Origin: Pseudomonadota bacterium
GTDB lineage: Bacteria; Myxococcota_A; Polyangia; Haliangiales; Haliangiaceae
NCBI GenBank assembly: GCA_022360315.1
Contig: JAKSDA010000397.1
Span: forward strand, 62,001-126,000
Direction: 5' to 3'
DNA length: 64,000 nt
In this document: in pieces, positions 25,234-34,287 of the stretch
Layout of the letters: each line of letters starts with the position of its first letter
Position numbering within the stretch: the first letter of the stretch is position 1
Notes under the pieces: model-generated
Database searches by the model: none
What the model was told of the DNA's origin: nothing
Seen by the model: the letters and a program-made list of their open reading frames with translations, nothing else
Position numbers and translations under genes: made by a program

Positions 25234-28175
25234 TGTATGTCGCCCTCGCGGTTGCTGGTTATACGAAACTCGGCCACGCGGGGCAGATACATGACAAAAC
25301 TGGTTCCCCGACCCACCTCGCTGTCTACCCAGATATCACCGCCGTGTTCATGAACGATACTGTAGGTGATGGCGAGACCGAGCCCCGAACCCTGACCCGG
25401 ATCTTTGGTGGTGACAAATGGATCAAAAATATGTTCCCGTATCTCATCGGGGATGCCCGACCCCTGGTCGGTCACCGCGATCCATGCTCGCTTGTGATCG
25501 GTTGCAGCAGCGCTGACCACGACTCGACTCTCCGGTGACGATGCATCGCATGCATTGGACAACAAATTGACAAACACCTGGCTCAGCAATTGTGCATCTC
25601 CCAAGACCTGGAGCGATAGAGGGCATTGTGAAGAGAGTTGAATCGACCGTGCTCGGCCGCTCAGTGCGACCAGACGAATTGCATCGTCGACCACATTGGC
25701 GATGGTGACCGGCACAAACGAGGTGATATCGGCCTGGGGACGTCCGGTGCGACTGAACGTCTGCAGCGATGAGAGGATGGCGCGGATGCGGCGCACAGCA
25801 TCGATGATCGGCTCGAGCCGCTCGCTGACGGTGCCGGGGAACTCGCGGCGGAGATTCTGTGCCACCATCATGATCGCGGTGATGGGATTGCCGATTTCAT
25901 GAGCAATTCCGGCAGCAAATCGGCCGATCGAGGCGAGGCGACCCTGATGGGCCATGCTCGCCTCGAGCTGGCGACGCTCGGTGAGATCTTCGACGATCAT
26001 GACCCAACCGCCGAGTTGCTCAACCGCGCCACCGAGGTGCCCGGCCGACTCCACCGCCGAGGTACTGATCCGGACAGTGCGCAACGTTCCATACACTGGA
26101 ACTTTCACCTCACGCGTACTGCTCTGGCCCTCGGCGTAGATATTGGCCAGCATCTCGCCCCAGGGTGCCGGTATGGCCGGGACGCGCGAGCCGGTGACCA
26201 CGGTTTCGGACAGGCCGGTGAGCTGGGTGAGCATGGCATTCCAAACCACAATATCACCGCCCGGTCCCAATGCGCAGATGCCAACCGGTAGATCTTCCAG
26301 CACGCTGCGCAGATAGCGCCGGACCAGCTCGACTTGCCGGGTTAGTCGGTTGAATGAGGCCTCGGTGTGCGGGCTCCGCTGATCGACATAGCGCATCAAA
26401 TCGGCCAGAGCCATCTGGGTATTGTGGTCCAGTTCGGCAGTGCGTCCGACGATGGCCCTGGCCAGAAGCGGACCGACGAGGCCGCTGAGATTGCGCTCGA
26501 GCTGACCCCAGAGTCGGAGCAAATCCATGGGAGCGAGCGACCTGTCAGCAAACCCGAGGTCGTCGAGGGCCCGGCGGACTTCGACGTTGGCCGCATGAGC
26601 ACCGATAAAGGGAGCGAGCCGTTCTTCGAGCGCCTGTCGCGACTGTGGCCGGTAATGGATATCCGCGTCGGAAAAGGCGTCTTGTTGCATGCACGCGGCG
26701 GCCGCCTGTTGCTCTTGCGGACGTTTTTGCGAGTACATCGACACAGCGATAAAGAATCCGACGTTGACAACCAGGCTCAGCGAGGTAACCGAGGTCCAAC
26801 GATCGGTTGCAAACATGGAATCGAGCTGCCAGGACGGGACAAAGAGTGGCGGTACCAAGATCAAAAACCACACCACGGTGGCGCCGCTCAGCCCGACCAG
26901 TACGCCAGTGCTGGTGGCATTTTTCCAGAACAGGGCGCCGAGCAAACCGGGAACAAACTGTATGATCATGACGAATGAGATCAATCCCAGGCCGACCAAA
27001 CCACCCGCATATTGCATCCCGGCATAGAGCGCAAACCCGGCCAGGGTCACTGCCGAGATGACCAGTCTCCGGGTCCAGCGCAGGCGCCGATACAACTCAC
27101 CAGTGGCAGGCCGGAGCGGCAATGCGATGTGATTGACCACCATGGTGCTCAGAGCCAGGCTGCTCACGATGATCATGGCGCTGGACGCCGAGACCCCGCC
27201 CAAAAACGCCAACACGGCCAGCCAGGGATATTGCGAGGCCAGGGTGAGTACATAAAAATCTGCGTTACCGTGGGGTTCCAGTTCAGTACCGGCCCACAAA
27301 ACAGCTGGCACGCCAAGATGGACGAGCAGCAACAAAAGCGGCAGAGTCCAGGCCGCGTGCAAGAGCGAACGCTCACCAGGGCATTCGACGAACGCCATGT
27401 GGAACTGGCGCGGCAGCAAAAATCCCGCAAAGAAAGCCAGCAAGAGAAATGTGATCCACGACTCCTGCTGGACTGGTTGGTAGAGTGCTGTGAGCATCTC
27501 CGGGTGATCGGCAAGCCACTGATCCAGATCTGAAAAGCTGCCAAATACCCCCCATATGGCCACGGCGGATACCGACAAGATAGCCACGGTTTTGACCAGG
27601 GACTCGAACGCTATGGCAGTGATCAGTCCGGGGTGCTGTTTGCGCGAGATGGTGTGGCGGGCACCGAAAAGCACGGCAAAAAGCGTGATGACAATGCAGT
27701 ATACCAGGCCGATCCAGCGGGAATCGGCGCCGCCCGACAAGAGCGCTGTCGAGTCGGACACGGCGCGAAACTGCAGAGCGAGATAGGGCAGGCTGCCGGC
27801 CAGCATCAACACCGTGACAAGCATGCCCAGGGACTGGCTCTGGTAGCGAAATGCAAATAGATCGGCCAGGCTGGAAAGCTGGTATCGACGCACGATGCGC
27901 AAAACCGGCAGCCACAGAACCGGTATGAGTAAACAAGACAGTGCAACTCCCAATCCTATCGCTATGTATCCGAAACCCTGTGCTTGAGCGAATCCAGTGC
28001 TGCCGTAGAACGTCCACGACGTGGCGTACACTCCAAGAGACAGGCCGTAGGCGAGCGGATGGCGAGCCACCTTGTGAAGGACGCTACCCGGTCTTTCAGT
28101 GGCCTCGGCAATGATGAAGAGAAGGCCGAGATAGGCCAGGGTGACGCCGAAAAGCGTGCCGATATCAACGGTCAT
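25230..28175 (-). CDS. Symporter-like sensor histidine kinase (CbrA-type architecture)
   Basis: This 981-residue membrane protein starts at ATG 28175, giving MTVDIGTLFGVTLAYLGLLF; the longer open frame only shadows the upstream gene. The first 500 residues hold about 12-13 helices of the sodium:solute symporter (SSF) fold, as in CbrA or PutP. A PAS-like region follows (DLPVGICALGPGGDIVVWNA). The kinase core then has the H-box AGIAHEIGNPITAIM (His near 759), the N-box VFVNLLSNACDAS, the G1 box DQGSGIPDEI and GSGLGLAITYSIVHEHGG. It would sense or transport a solute and pass phosphate on. It overlaps the small upstream membrane protein gene by 11 bases and the receiver-kinase gene by 4 bases. 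CbrA itself controls carbon use in pseudomonads; the ligand here is unknown. Confidence 0.92.
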   Translation of the reverse strand: MTVDIGTLFGVTLAYLGLLFIIAEATERPGSVLHKVARHPLAYGLSLGVYATSWTFYGSTGFAQAQGFGYIAIGLGVALSCLLIPVLWLPVLRIVRRYQLSSLADLFAFRYQSQSLGMLVTVLMLAGSLPYLALQFRAVSDSTALLSGGADSRWIGLVYCIVITLFAVLFGARHTISRKQHPGLITAIAFESLVKTVAILSVSAVAIWGVFGSFSDLDQWLADHPEMLTALYQPVQQESWITFLLLAFFAGFLLPRQFHMAFVECPGERSLLHAAWTLPLLLLLVHLGVPAVLWAGTELEPHGNADFYVLTLASQYPWLAVLAFLGGVSASSAMIIVSSLALSTMVVNHIALPLRPATGELYRRLRWTRRLVISAVTLAGFALYAGMQYAGGLVGLGLISFVMIIQFVPGLLGALFWKNATSTGVLVGLSGATVVWFLILVPPLFVPSWQLDSMFATDRWTSVTSLSLVVNVGFFIAVSMYSQKRPQEQQAAAACMQQDAFSDADIHYRPQSRQALEERLAPFIGAHAANVEVRRALDDLGFADRSLAPMDLLRLWGQLERNLSGLVGPLLARAIVGRTAELDHNTQMALADLMRYVDQRSPHTEASFNRLTRQVELVRRYLRSVLEDLPVGICALGPGGDIVVWNAMLTQLTGLSETVVTGSRVPAIPAPWGEMLANIYAEGQSSTREVKVPVYGTLRTVRISTSAVESAGHLGGAVEQLGGWVMIVEDLTERRQLEASMAHQGRLASIGRFAAGIAHEIGNPITAIMMVAQNLRREFPGTVSERLEPIIDAVRRIRAILSSLQTFSRTGRPQADITSFVPVTIANVVDDAIRLVALSGRARSIQLSSQCPLSLQVLGDAQLLSQVFVNLLSNACDASSPESRVVVSAAATDHKRAWIAVTDQGSGIPDEIREHIFDPFVTTKDPGQGSGLGLAITYSIVHEHGGDIWVDSEVGRGTSFVMYLPRVAEFRITSNREGDIQ

Positions 28176-28365
28176 CGCGCATCCAACTACGCGCGACCAG
28201 AATTCCCGCCGCCACGACGCCAATCCACAGAGCAGACAGCACCCACCATGGCGTGCTGGTGCGCGCCCACAACGCCCGCAGGGGGGACACGAAGAAAAGA
28301 AGCGCCAGCGCAAAAATAAACAGCACGAGACCGCGTGCACGGTCCGGCGACGAGTGCCCACTCAC
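28165..28365 (-). CDS. Small membrane protein preceding symporter-type kinase
   Basis: This 66-residue product has two hydrophobic helices (GLVLFIFALALLFFVSPLRA and TPWWVLSALWIGVVAAGILV) and a basic cytoplasmic end. It is read just before the symporter-histidine kinase gene, with an 11-base overlap. Similar tiny two-helix proteins precede many SSF permeases and CbrA-like kinases, where they are thought to belong to the transporter unit. Function is inferred from position only. Confidence 0.75.
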   Translation of the reverse strand: MSGHSSPDRARGLVLFIFALALLFFVSPLRALWARTSTPWWVLSALWIGVVAAGILVARSWMRDDR

Positions 28366-28393
28366 CGGTTATGTATAGCATCAAATGTAAGGA

Positions 28394-28422
28394 CCCTCCA
28401 GCCGGGCACCCTGGCTGGAGGG
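28394..28422. terminator. Hairpin between signalling operons
   Basis: Perfect 10-bp arms CCCTCCAGCC (28394-28403) and GGCTGGAGGG (28413-28422) enclose a 9-base loop. It lies about 160 bases past the TPR protein stop and 29 bases before the start of the small membrane protein on the minus strand. There is no real T-tract, so it may be a terminator for the upstream operon or a leader hairpin for the downstream one. Confidence 0.5.
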
Positions 28423-28581
28423 GGGCCGATCCTGTCCAATACTCACCGCCGTGCGTTTTCAGGCTCTGAAGTTTCGTGAAGACTACATAATAATCATCGC
28501 CCATTCGATCGAGCCGAAACAGATGCTGTGGCAGCGCCGTCCACCAGCGGGCACAATGCCTCCACGGCGCCGTTCGGTCGA

Positions 28582-29736
28582 TCAAAAGCGCCAGAGGACC
28601 CGGGCGCCCATGGTTCCCGGGCCGATGACCGGAGCGATCTCGGCAGTGGCCGCGCTCGACTCTGCCGAGCCCGCAGCGCGCGAGCTGTGATCGTGGACAT
28701 ATGCCATGTACAGCAACGCTCCACTGGCCGCGACTCCGACTCCTGCCGCAGCCCAAAACAATTTGTTGTTGCGCTCGTGGCGTTTGCCATCGTCGCACTT
28801 CGATTGCAGCTGGCCAAATGCAGCATCCGAAGAAGCAAGATCGTCTATACCGGTGCAGATATTGTCTATGTTGAGCATCCTCTGTAATTCAGTCGAGAGT
28901 TTATTTGCAGCGTCTTCCGCGTCATCCGTGGCCGCTTTCGTGCTACGCCACGTGATCACCACGCCGATTGCGCTGGCCGCAGTCAATCCGATGCCTGTCC
29001 ACGCCGCGATACGCCAGCCGCGTGGTGTGCTGGAGCCAGATGAAGCATCGCGTGGGCCAGCGTCCGGGACCAGACGGGCAATCCCCGTATCACTGGCTTG
29101 CTTTTTCTTCGGCTCATTGGCTGTCGAGTCGTCGCCCGGGCCAGGCTGGGTTTGGCCGCGTTCGGCAGTCTTGTCGCCGAGCACATCACTCGGGTCCAGT
29201 GACGGATCGCCGGGCGCGGGTTCGCCCGATTGCCCGAGTTCGTTTTCGAGTTCCTGAATAAACTGTGTGGCTCGCTCGACCCCGCGGCCCTGGGGGGCGA
29301 GTTCGATGTATTTGCGATAGGTCCGCAGTGCCCAGTTCAGTTCGCCGCGCATGCGGTAGATCTGCGCCAGGTTGTAGAGCAGATCGGGCAATCGGCTGAG
29401 TTTGTAAGCCTGCAAATAGTCGCGCGCGGCGCGGCCGTACGCGGCCTGGGCCCGGTCCTTGTCGCCGTCATCGGCATGGGTCTGGCCGTCGGCCTTGTGC
29501 TTCTCGGCGCTGCGAAACAACTCTTTGGCGGCCTCGATATCACTCTGGCTCGGGGTTGCTGATTCACCCGGCTGGTCGTCTGTGGATTCCGGACCTGCGT
29601 CCTGGGCCAGCGCCGCGGGTGTACTGCACACCAGCACGGCGAGCAGAGAAGCCGTCCACGTAGTTGATGCGAAAACCCCGCGGACGGTCCGAGACTGAGG
29701 GAATGAAACGGCTGAGCGGCTGGCTGATTCGATCAT
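28582..29736 (-). CDS. TPR-containing envelope protein, partner of Ser/Thr kinase
   Basis: The 384-residue protein has an N-terminal signal-like segment (WTASLLAVLVCSTPAALA, cleavage likely after AQ). TPR-like repeats follow at about residues 65-165 (YLQAYKLSRLPDLLYNLAQI, then WALRTYRKYIELAP). After an acidic Pro/Gly linker come two predicted membrane helices (WRIAAWTGIGLTAASAIGVV and LFWAAAGVGVAASGALLYMA) with a Cys-containing helical loop between them. The start overlaps the kinase stop by 4 bases. Kinase-TPR pairs of this sort are frequent in myxobacteria, where the TPR protein is thought to be a periplasmic or membrane adaptor. It might scaffold or be sensed by the kinase; I cannot say more from the sequence. 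Confidence 0.8.
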   Translation of the reverse strand: MIESASRSAVSFPQSRTVRGVFASTTWTASLLAVLVCSTPAALAQDAGPESTDDQPGESATPSQSDIEAAKELFRSAEKHKADGQTHADDGDKDRAQAAYGRAARDYLQAYKLSRLPDLLYNLAQIYRMRGELNWALRTYRKYIELAPQGRGVERATQFIQELENELGQSGEPAPGDPSLDPSDVLGDKTAERGQTQPGPGDDSTANEPKKKQASDTGIARLVPDAGPRDASSGSSTPRGWRIAAWTGIGLTAASAIGVVITWRSTKAATDDAEDAANKLSTELQRMLNIDNICTGIDDLASSDAAFGQLQSKCDDGKRHERNNKLFWAAAGVGVAASGALLYMAYVHDHSSRAAGSAESSAATAEIAPVIGPGTMGARVLWRF

Positions 29737-31928
29737 TTTGCTGTGCCAAAGGGGTCGAGAGTTTCGTCGCGTTTGAGAGAGTTCTTGCGCCGCTCGCTCG
29801 CCTTGGACCTTGATGACGGTCGTGATTTGCGTTTGAGCGTGACCAATTTTCGGCCGTCCTCATCGCTTTGCAAGGTCACGCGCTGAGTTTGATAGGCGCG
29901 GAGCTTGATCTCGAAGACCAGCGTACCCATCTGTTTCACCGCCCGGTGCACGTGCGGAGTTTCGCCCAGTCGGTTGCCGGCCAGGAACACGGTGGCTCCG
30001 CTCGGTCTGGACTCGATGGTCAGATCTACCTCCGGCTGATCGGCCACCGGAGACGAGTCGGCCGGCGGGTCCGAAACCCGGTCGCCAGGCGCCCCCTGGC
30101 CCGATGTCGACGCCTCGGTCTGCGGAATGGCGAGCCCTCGGTTCGAGTCGGCTGGTTTGGCAGTCTGTCCTGACCGACCGGCTTCAGACCCGCCCGACGT
30201 GGCGACTGATGGCGTCGGCCCGTGCCGGATGGGCGCGTCGGACTCGGCCGGATGTCCCGGCAGGGAATCCGCGGCAGAGTTCTTGCGACGTGGAGCGGAC
30301 GGGTCGCCGACTGTTCGCTCGGACTCGGTTGCCGACTGGTTTATCGAGCTTGTCGAGCCGCTCGATTCGTCGGAATCATCCGCGCTGCTCGGATTGCCCG
30401 ACTCGTCCGAGTCTGTCGCGCCGGACGCCACGACATCGGTTGTTGCGGGTTCGGTCAGGGCAATAACTGCAATGCCGGCTGCGCTGGCCAGCAGGGCTGC
30501 GCTGGCGATGGCGATCCAGCGCCGCGAGCGTCGGGGCAGCTGGATTTGTTGCGAGGCGGCATCGCCCAGCGTGGTCGGTGCAGCCTGGCCCAAAGCAGGT
30601 GCAGCCTGGCCCAAAGCAGGTGCAGCCTGGCCCAAAGCAGGTGCAGCCTGGGCCGCAGGGGAAACCGCCCGGGGCCACTCCGATCCGATTGTGCTGGGCG
30701 GCGATATATTTCGTGAATCTCCAGGCAAATGCGGGTCGGCGGTGCTCGATCGAGCAGGGCCTGACACGTGCGGGTCGGCGGTGCTCGATCGAGCAGGGCT
30801 AGACACGTGCGGGTCGGCGCTACCCGATCGAGCAGGGCCTGACGCATGCGGGTCGGCTGCCACGGAGTAGGGACTGGACGGCCGAGCCTGGCCGTCCGCG
30901 GGCCGCGGTGCAGAAGGCCGTGGTGCAGAAGGCTTGGCCCGGTGAAAAACCGGTTGTGGCCCGGACTGCGATCGTCCACCCGGTTCCGAGTTCGGCAACG
31001 GCGAATGTGGGCCGCTGGCATTGCTGGCTGGTTGCTTCGCATCAGCATGGGTCGGGTGTTCAGCGTTGACTATGTCGGATAGCTCGGCCCGAATTTCGTT
31101 GGTAGTGGCCGGTCGGGCAGCCGGATCTTTGGCCAGGAGCTTCAAAACCAGGGCGTCGAGCCTGGCCGGGATCGACGGATCGAGCGAGCGCGGTGACGGT
31201 GGCCGCACGAACTGCTGCATGCCGATGACCTCGCCGATGCCCTCGCCGACGAACGGCGGACGGCCACACAAAATGTGGAACAGGATGCAGCCGAGCGAAT
31301 AGAGGTCGGCGCGGTGATCGACTGCGCCCGCGCCCCGGCACTGCTCGGGCGCCATGTACGACGGCGTGCCCATAACCACATTGGTCGCAGTCTTGAGCGA
31401 CGTATCGGTCCCGGCATCGGCCAGCTTGGCGATGCCGAAGTCGAGAATCTTAGGCCGCTCGCCAAAGCGCACGCCCGGGTCTGCGACCAGCATGATGTTG
31501 GCCGGTTTGAGGTCGCGGTGCACGATGTCTTGTTGGTGCGCGGCTCCCAGTGCACTGACCAGATGGTCAAACAGGGAGAGCGCTTCGGGTACGGGCATCG
31601 GCCCCCGGCGCTTGAGACGCACGCTCAGCGGCTCGCCGTCGAGATATTCCATGATCAGATAGGCCTGGCCGCCCTTGTCCGTGCCGAAGTCGAAGATATC
31701 GGCAATGCCGGGATGGCCGAGCTTGGCCATCCCCTGCGCCTCTCTGAAGAACCGCCTGACGATCTGCTGATCGTTCGAAAACTTCGGCAGCAGGACTTTG
31801 ATGGCAGCCCGGCGCCCGATCAGAGTGTGGGTTGCCATGTACACCGCACCCATCCCTCCTCGAGAGATGAGCCCGTCGATCCGATAGCTCCCCAAAATCT
31901 CGCCAATCACCCGGATACTATAAAACAT
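29733..31928 (-). CDS. Transmembrane Ser/Thr protein kinase with PEGA domain
   Basis: This 731-residue protein is a Hanks kinase anchored by one helix. Kinase residues: glycine loop ISRGGMGAVY, Lys44 (AAIKVL), HRDLKPAN with Asp139, LDFGIAK with Asp163 and GTPSYMAPEQ. A long Pro/Ser/Ala-rich stretch follows (about 290-465) with two sets of repeats, then a single TM helix (WIAIASAALLASAAGIAVIA, about 471-490). A periplasmic Ser/Glu/Asp-rich region ends in a PEGA domain (VDLTIESRPSGATVFLAGNR), a small beta fold thought to touch the cell surface. The start could be ATG 31928 or GTG 31910 (VIGEILGSYRI is the usual beginning). It is translationally coupled to the TPR protein gene. Confidence 0.92.
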   Translation of the reverse strand: MFYSIRVIGEILGSYRIDGLISRGGMGAVYMATHTLIGRRAAIKVLLPKFSNDQQIVRRFFREAQGMAKLGHPGIADIFDFGTDKGGQAYLIMEYLDGEPLSVRLKRRGPMPVPEALSLFDHLVSALGAAHQQDIVHRDLKPANIMLVADPGVRFGERPKILDFGIAKLADAGTDTSLKTATNVVMGTPSYMAPEQCRGAGAVDHRADLYSLGCILFHILCGRPPFVGEGIGEVIGMQQFVRPPSPRSLDPSIPARLDALVLKLLAKDPAARPATTNEIRAELSDIVNAEHPTHADAKQPASNASGPHSPLPNSEPGGRSQSGPQPVFHRAKPSAPRPSAPRPADGQARPSSPYSVAADPHASGPARSGSADPHVSSPARSSTADPHVSGPARSSTADPHLPGDSRNISPPSTIGSEWPRAVSPAAQAAPALGQAAPALGQAAPALGQAAPTTLGDAASQQIQLPRRSRRWIAIASAALLASAAGIAVIALTEPATTDVVASGATDSDESGNPSSADDSDESSGSTSSINQSATESERTVGDPSAPRRKNSAADSLPGHPAESDAPIRHGPTPSVATSGGSEAGRSGQTAKPADSNRGLAIPQTEASTSGQGAPGDRVSDPPADSSPVADQPEVDLTIESRPSGATVFLAGNRLGETPHVHRAVKQMGTLVFEIKLRAYQTQRVTLQSDEDGRKLVTLKRKSRPSSRSKASERRKNSLKRDETLDPFGTAK
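30578..30658 (-). repeat. 21-bp tandem repeat in kinase gene
   Basis: Three identical 21-bp units (30578-30598, 30599-30619, 30620-30640) and a partial fourth to 30658 encode the heptad repeat ALGQAAP in the linker of the PEGA kinase. Perfect identity at DNA level suggests recent expansion and likely length variation between strains. Confidence 0.9.
30730..30846 (-). repeat. 39-bp tandem repeat in kinase gene
   Basis: Three units of 39 bp (30730-30768, 30769-30807, 30808-30846) and the beginning of a fourth encode 13-residue repeats of the form ADPHVSGPARSST. Units one and two differ by two bases; unit three is more diverged. They lie in the same cytoplasmic linker as the 21-bp repeat. Confidence 0.88.
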
Positions 31929-32114
31929 CGACCGGACTTCGGCGCGCTTATCAGCCCTCGATAAAACTCGCCGGCCCCGGGGAAACCCGAACTATTATGA
32001 GCGGTTTGTTGCAATTTCCAACAGGTGATTGGCGACTTTGATCCGGGCCGGGCGCAAGCCAGGCGCCGGTCTGCGGCAAGTGGCGCCGGATGAGGTAGAC
32101 TTGCCGTCGACTCG

Positions 32115-33560
32115 ATGACAGAGGACGCCGCGACCATCGTCGCCGTCGATGACCAGCCCGAGGTCCGGCGGCTTCTCAGCGATATCTTCCAGGCCCGCGG
32201 CAAGACTCTGCGCAGCTTTGCCAGCGGCGACGAGGCGATCGCGTATTTGCAGCCGCGCGCCGACCGGGTCGAGTTGGTCGTACTCGACCTCGACCTCGGC
32301 GCCGGGCAGCGGGGTGGCATCGAGATCTGCGCCGAGCTGCGCCGGGTCCATCGCGATTTGCCCATCATTATTTTGACCGGGCACGGAACCATCGACGACG
32401 CGGTTGCAGCGGTCAAGGCGGGAGCCGACGACTTCATCGTCAAGGACCCCTATCTCGAGGACAAGCTCGATCTCTCGGTCGAAAAGATCGAGCGCATGAT
32501 GGCCCAGGTGCGCGAGCGACGCCGTCTCGAGGGCGAGATCTCCGAGTTGCGCGCGACCAACGAGCGGCTGCGCCAGATCGCCGGGCGCCGCTGGCAGATC
32601 GTCGGCGATTCGGATGCCCTGCGCGCGATCATGGCCAGGGTCGAGCGGGTCGCGCCGGTGCCCCGCCCGGTGTTGATCCTGGGCGAGCGCGGCACCGGCA
32701 AAGAGCTCGTCGCCCGCTCGGTTCACCATCTGTCAACGCGCTCGTCCGAGCCGTTCATCACCATCAACTGCGCAGCAGTTCCCGAATCGCTTCTCGAATC
32801 GGAACTCTTTGGTCACGAAGAAGGGGCTTTTACCGGCGCGACCAAACAGAAAGAAGGAAAGTTCGAACTGGCCGACGGCGGCACGCTTTTCCTCGACGAG
32901 ATCGGCAACATGTCGACGGAATTTCAGGCCAAGATCTTGCGCGTCCTCGAATACCAGCGCTTCGAGCGCGTGGCCGGGGCCGAATCGATCCAGGTCGATG
33001 TGCGGGTGATCGCCGCGACCAACGCCGACGTCAGGGCCAAAATGGATGAGGGGGCCTTTCGCCGCGACCTGTACGACCGCCTGGCCTTCGAGGTCATCGA
33101 GCTGCCGCCACTGCGCCAGCGCATGGACGATGTTCCGCCTCTGGCAGTGCATTTTCTCAATCGCTTTCGCGAAGAAGTGGCCGGCATCGGCGTGCGCGAG
33201 ATCGCCGCCGATGCGTTCGACCGGCTGGCCGCATATGACTTTCCCGGCAATATCCGCGAACTCAAAAATGTGGTCGAGCGGGCTGTATACTCATCGAGCG
33301 GTCCGATCTTGACCGGCACGGACATCGAGGCCGCGCTGCCACGCGACCGGATCAGCCAGCGAAAGCCGATGCAGATCGGCAGCTTTGCCGACGATCCGAC
33401 TCTACCGCTGGCGGCCCGGGTCGAGGCATTCGAGCGCGCTCTGTGCAAAGACGCCCTCGAAGAGACACGGTATAACCAAAAAGAGGCCGCGGCGCTGCTC
33501 GGTCTGACCTACGATCAGTTCCGCCAACGCTACCGCAAATACGGCTTGAGGAAGGAATGA
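32115..33560 (+). CDS. Sigma-54-dependent response regulator (NtrC family)
   Basis: The 481-residue protein activates sigma-54 RNA polymerase. Residues 1-125 are a receiver with acceptor Asp58 in VVLDLDLG. The AAA+ domain spans about 160-395, with Walker A GERGTGKE (190-197), the sigma-54 contact loop GAFTGA (237-242), Walker B GGTLFLDEIG and an arginine-finger region. A Fis-type helix-turn-helix ends the protein (NQKEAAALLGLTYDQFRQRY). The next gene, 4 bases later, encodes PspA, so it acts as the local counterpart of PspF, although real PspF lacks a receiver. No partner histidine kinase is adjacent. I found no good -24/-12 promoter before it. Confidence 0.93.
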   Translation: MTEDAATIVAVDDQPEVRRLLSDIFQARGKTLRSFASGDEAIAYLQPRADRVELVVLDLDLGAGQRGGIEICAELRRVHRDLPIIILTGHGTIDDAVAAVKAGADDFIVKDPYLEDKLDLSVEKIERMMAQVRERRRLEGEISELRATNERLRQIAGRRWQIVGDSDALRAIMARVERVAPVPRPVLILGERGTGKELVARSVHHLSTRSSEPFITINCAAVPESLLESELFGHEEGAFTGATKQKEGKFELADGGTLFLDEIGNMSTEFQAKILRVLEYQRFERVAGAESIQVDVRVIAATNADVRAKMDEGAFRRDLYDRLAFEVIELPPLRQRMDDVPPLAVHFLNRFREEVAGIGVREIAADAFDRLAAYDFPGNIRELKNVVERAVYSSSGPILTGTDIEAALPRDRISQRKPMQIGSFADDPTLPLAARVEAFERALCKDALEETRYNQKEAAALLGLTYDQFRQRYRKYGLRKE

Positions 33561-33564
33561 AACC

Positions 33565-34287
33565 ATGGGCCTGTTTGAACGAATGAAGCGCTCGGCCAAG
33601 GCCAAGGCCAACGCGACCATCGATAAGATGCGCGACCCGGAGAAAGAGCTCGAACTGGCCATCACCGAGCTCGACGATATGCGCAAAAAAGCCATTGAAG
33701 AGCTCGTGGCCTACAAGGCCACGGCCAAAAAGATGGAGCAAGATCTCGAGCGCGAGGAGAAACGAGCTGAGGAGTGGGAAAAACGCGCCAAGGCGGCGGT
33801 CGTGGCCGGCGACGACGAACTGGCCAAAAAGGCCCTGCGCGAGCGACAGAACTCGTTGGAAGAGATCGCCAAGATCAAGCGCGATCGAGACGAGGCCGCC
33901 AGTTATGCCATCCAGCTCAACAAGTCGCGCAAAACCGCCGAATCGAAGCTGCGCATGCTGAAGCTGCGCAAGGGCACCCTGGCGACCCAGCTGCAGGCAG
34001 CCCGCTCGGGCTCCAGTCTGGGCGTGGACTCCGAACTGTTCGACAAATTTGCTGAGGCCGAGGATCGGATCGGCGACGAGGCCATAGAAGCCGAGGTCCA
34101 GGCTGCCCTCGACGGCGAGCTCACCTCCAAAGACGGACTTTCGGCCGACGAATTCGACCGAAAACTACTCGAAGCCGGTGGCGATCCGACCGCAGCCGGG
34201 ACCGGGAAGGCCGATTCCACCGCTCCGAATGATCCACTCGCGGCGCTCAAGGCCAAGATGGCTGCGCAGAAAAAGCCGGCCAAATGA
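33565..34287 (+). CDS. pspA: PspA/IM30 family membrane-stress protein
   Basis: The 240-residue product is almost wholly helical and highly charged, as expected for PspA/Vipp1, an ESCRT-III-like protein that coats and repairs the inner membrane. It begins with the amphipathic membrane-binding helix MGLFERMKRSAKAKANATID and continues with the conserved DPEKELELAITELDDM. A coiled coil spans about residues 30-155. The C-terminal extension (SKDGLSADEFDRKLLEAGGD to the Lys-rich end) contains a last helix typical of longer PspA forms. It is read right after the sigma-54 regulator and overlaps the next gene by 4 bases. Confidence 0.92.
   Translation: MGLFERMKRSAKAKANATIDKMRDPEKELELAITELDDMRKKAIEELVAYKATAKKMEQDLEREEKRAEEWEKRAKAAVVAGDDELAKKALRERQNSLEEIAKIKRDRDEAASYAIQLNKSRKTAESKLRMLKLRKGTLATQLQAARSGSSLGVDSELFDKFAEAEDRIGDEAIEAEVQAALDGELTSKDGLSADEFDRKLLEAGGDPTAAGTGKADSTAPNDPLAALKAKMAAQKKPAK

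Noticed and set aside
30578..30846. CRISPR-like array
   Set aside because: The repeats are contiguous, in frame and without unique spacers, so they are coding tandem repeats.
30127..30870. 247-codon plus-strand frame opposite the PEGA kinase gene
   Set aside because: It only mirrors the kinase linker repeats on the other strand.
31929..32114. Sigma-54 (-24/-12) promoter before the NtrC-type regulator and pspA
   Set aside because: TGGC and TTGC words occur near 32080-32104, but their spacing does not fit the GG-N10-GC rule.
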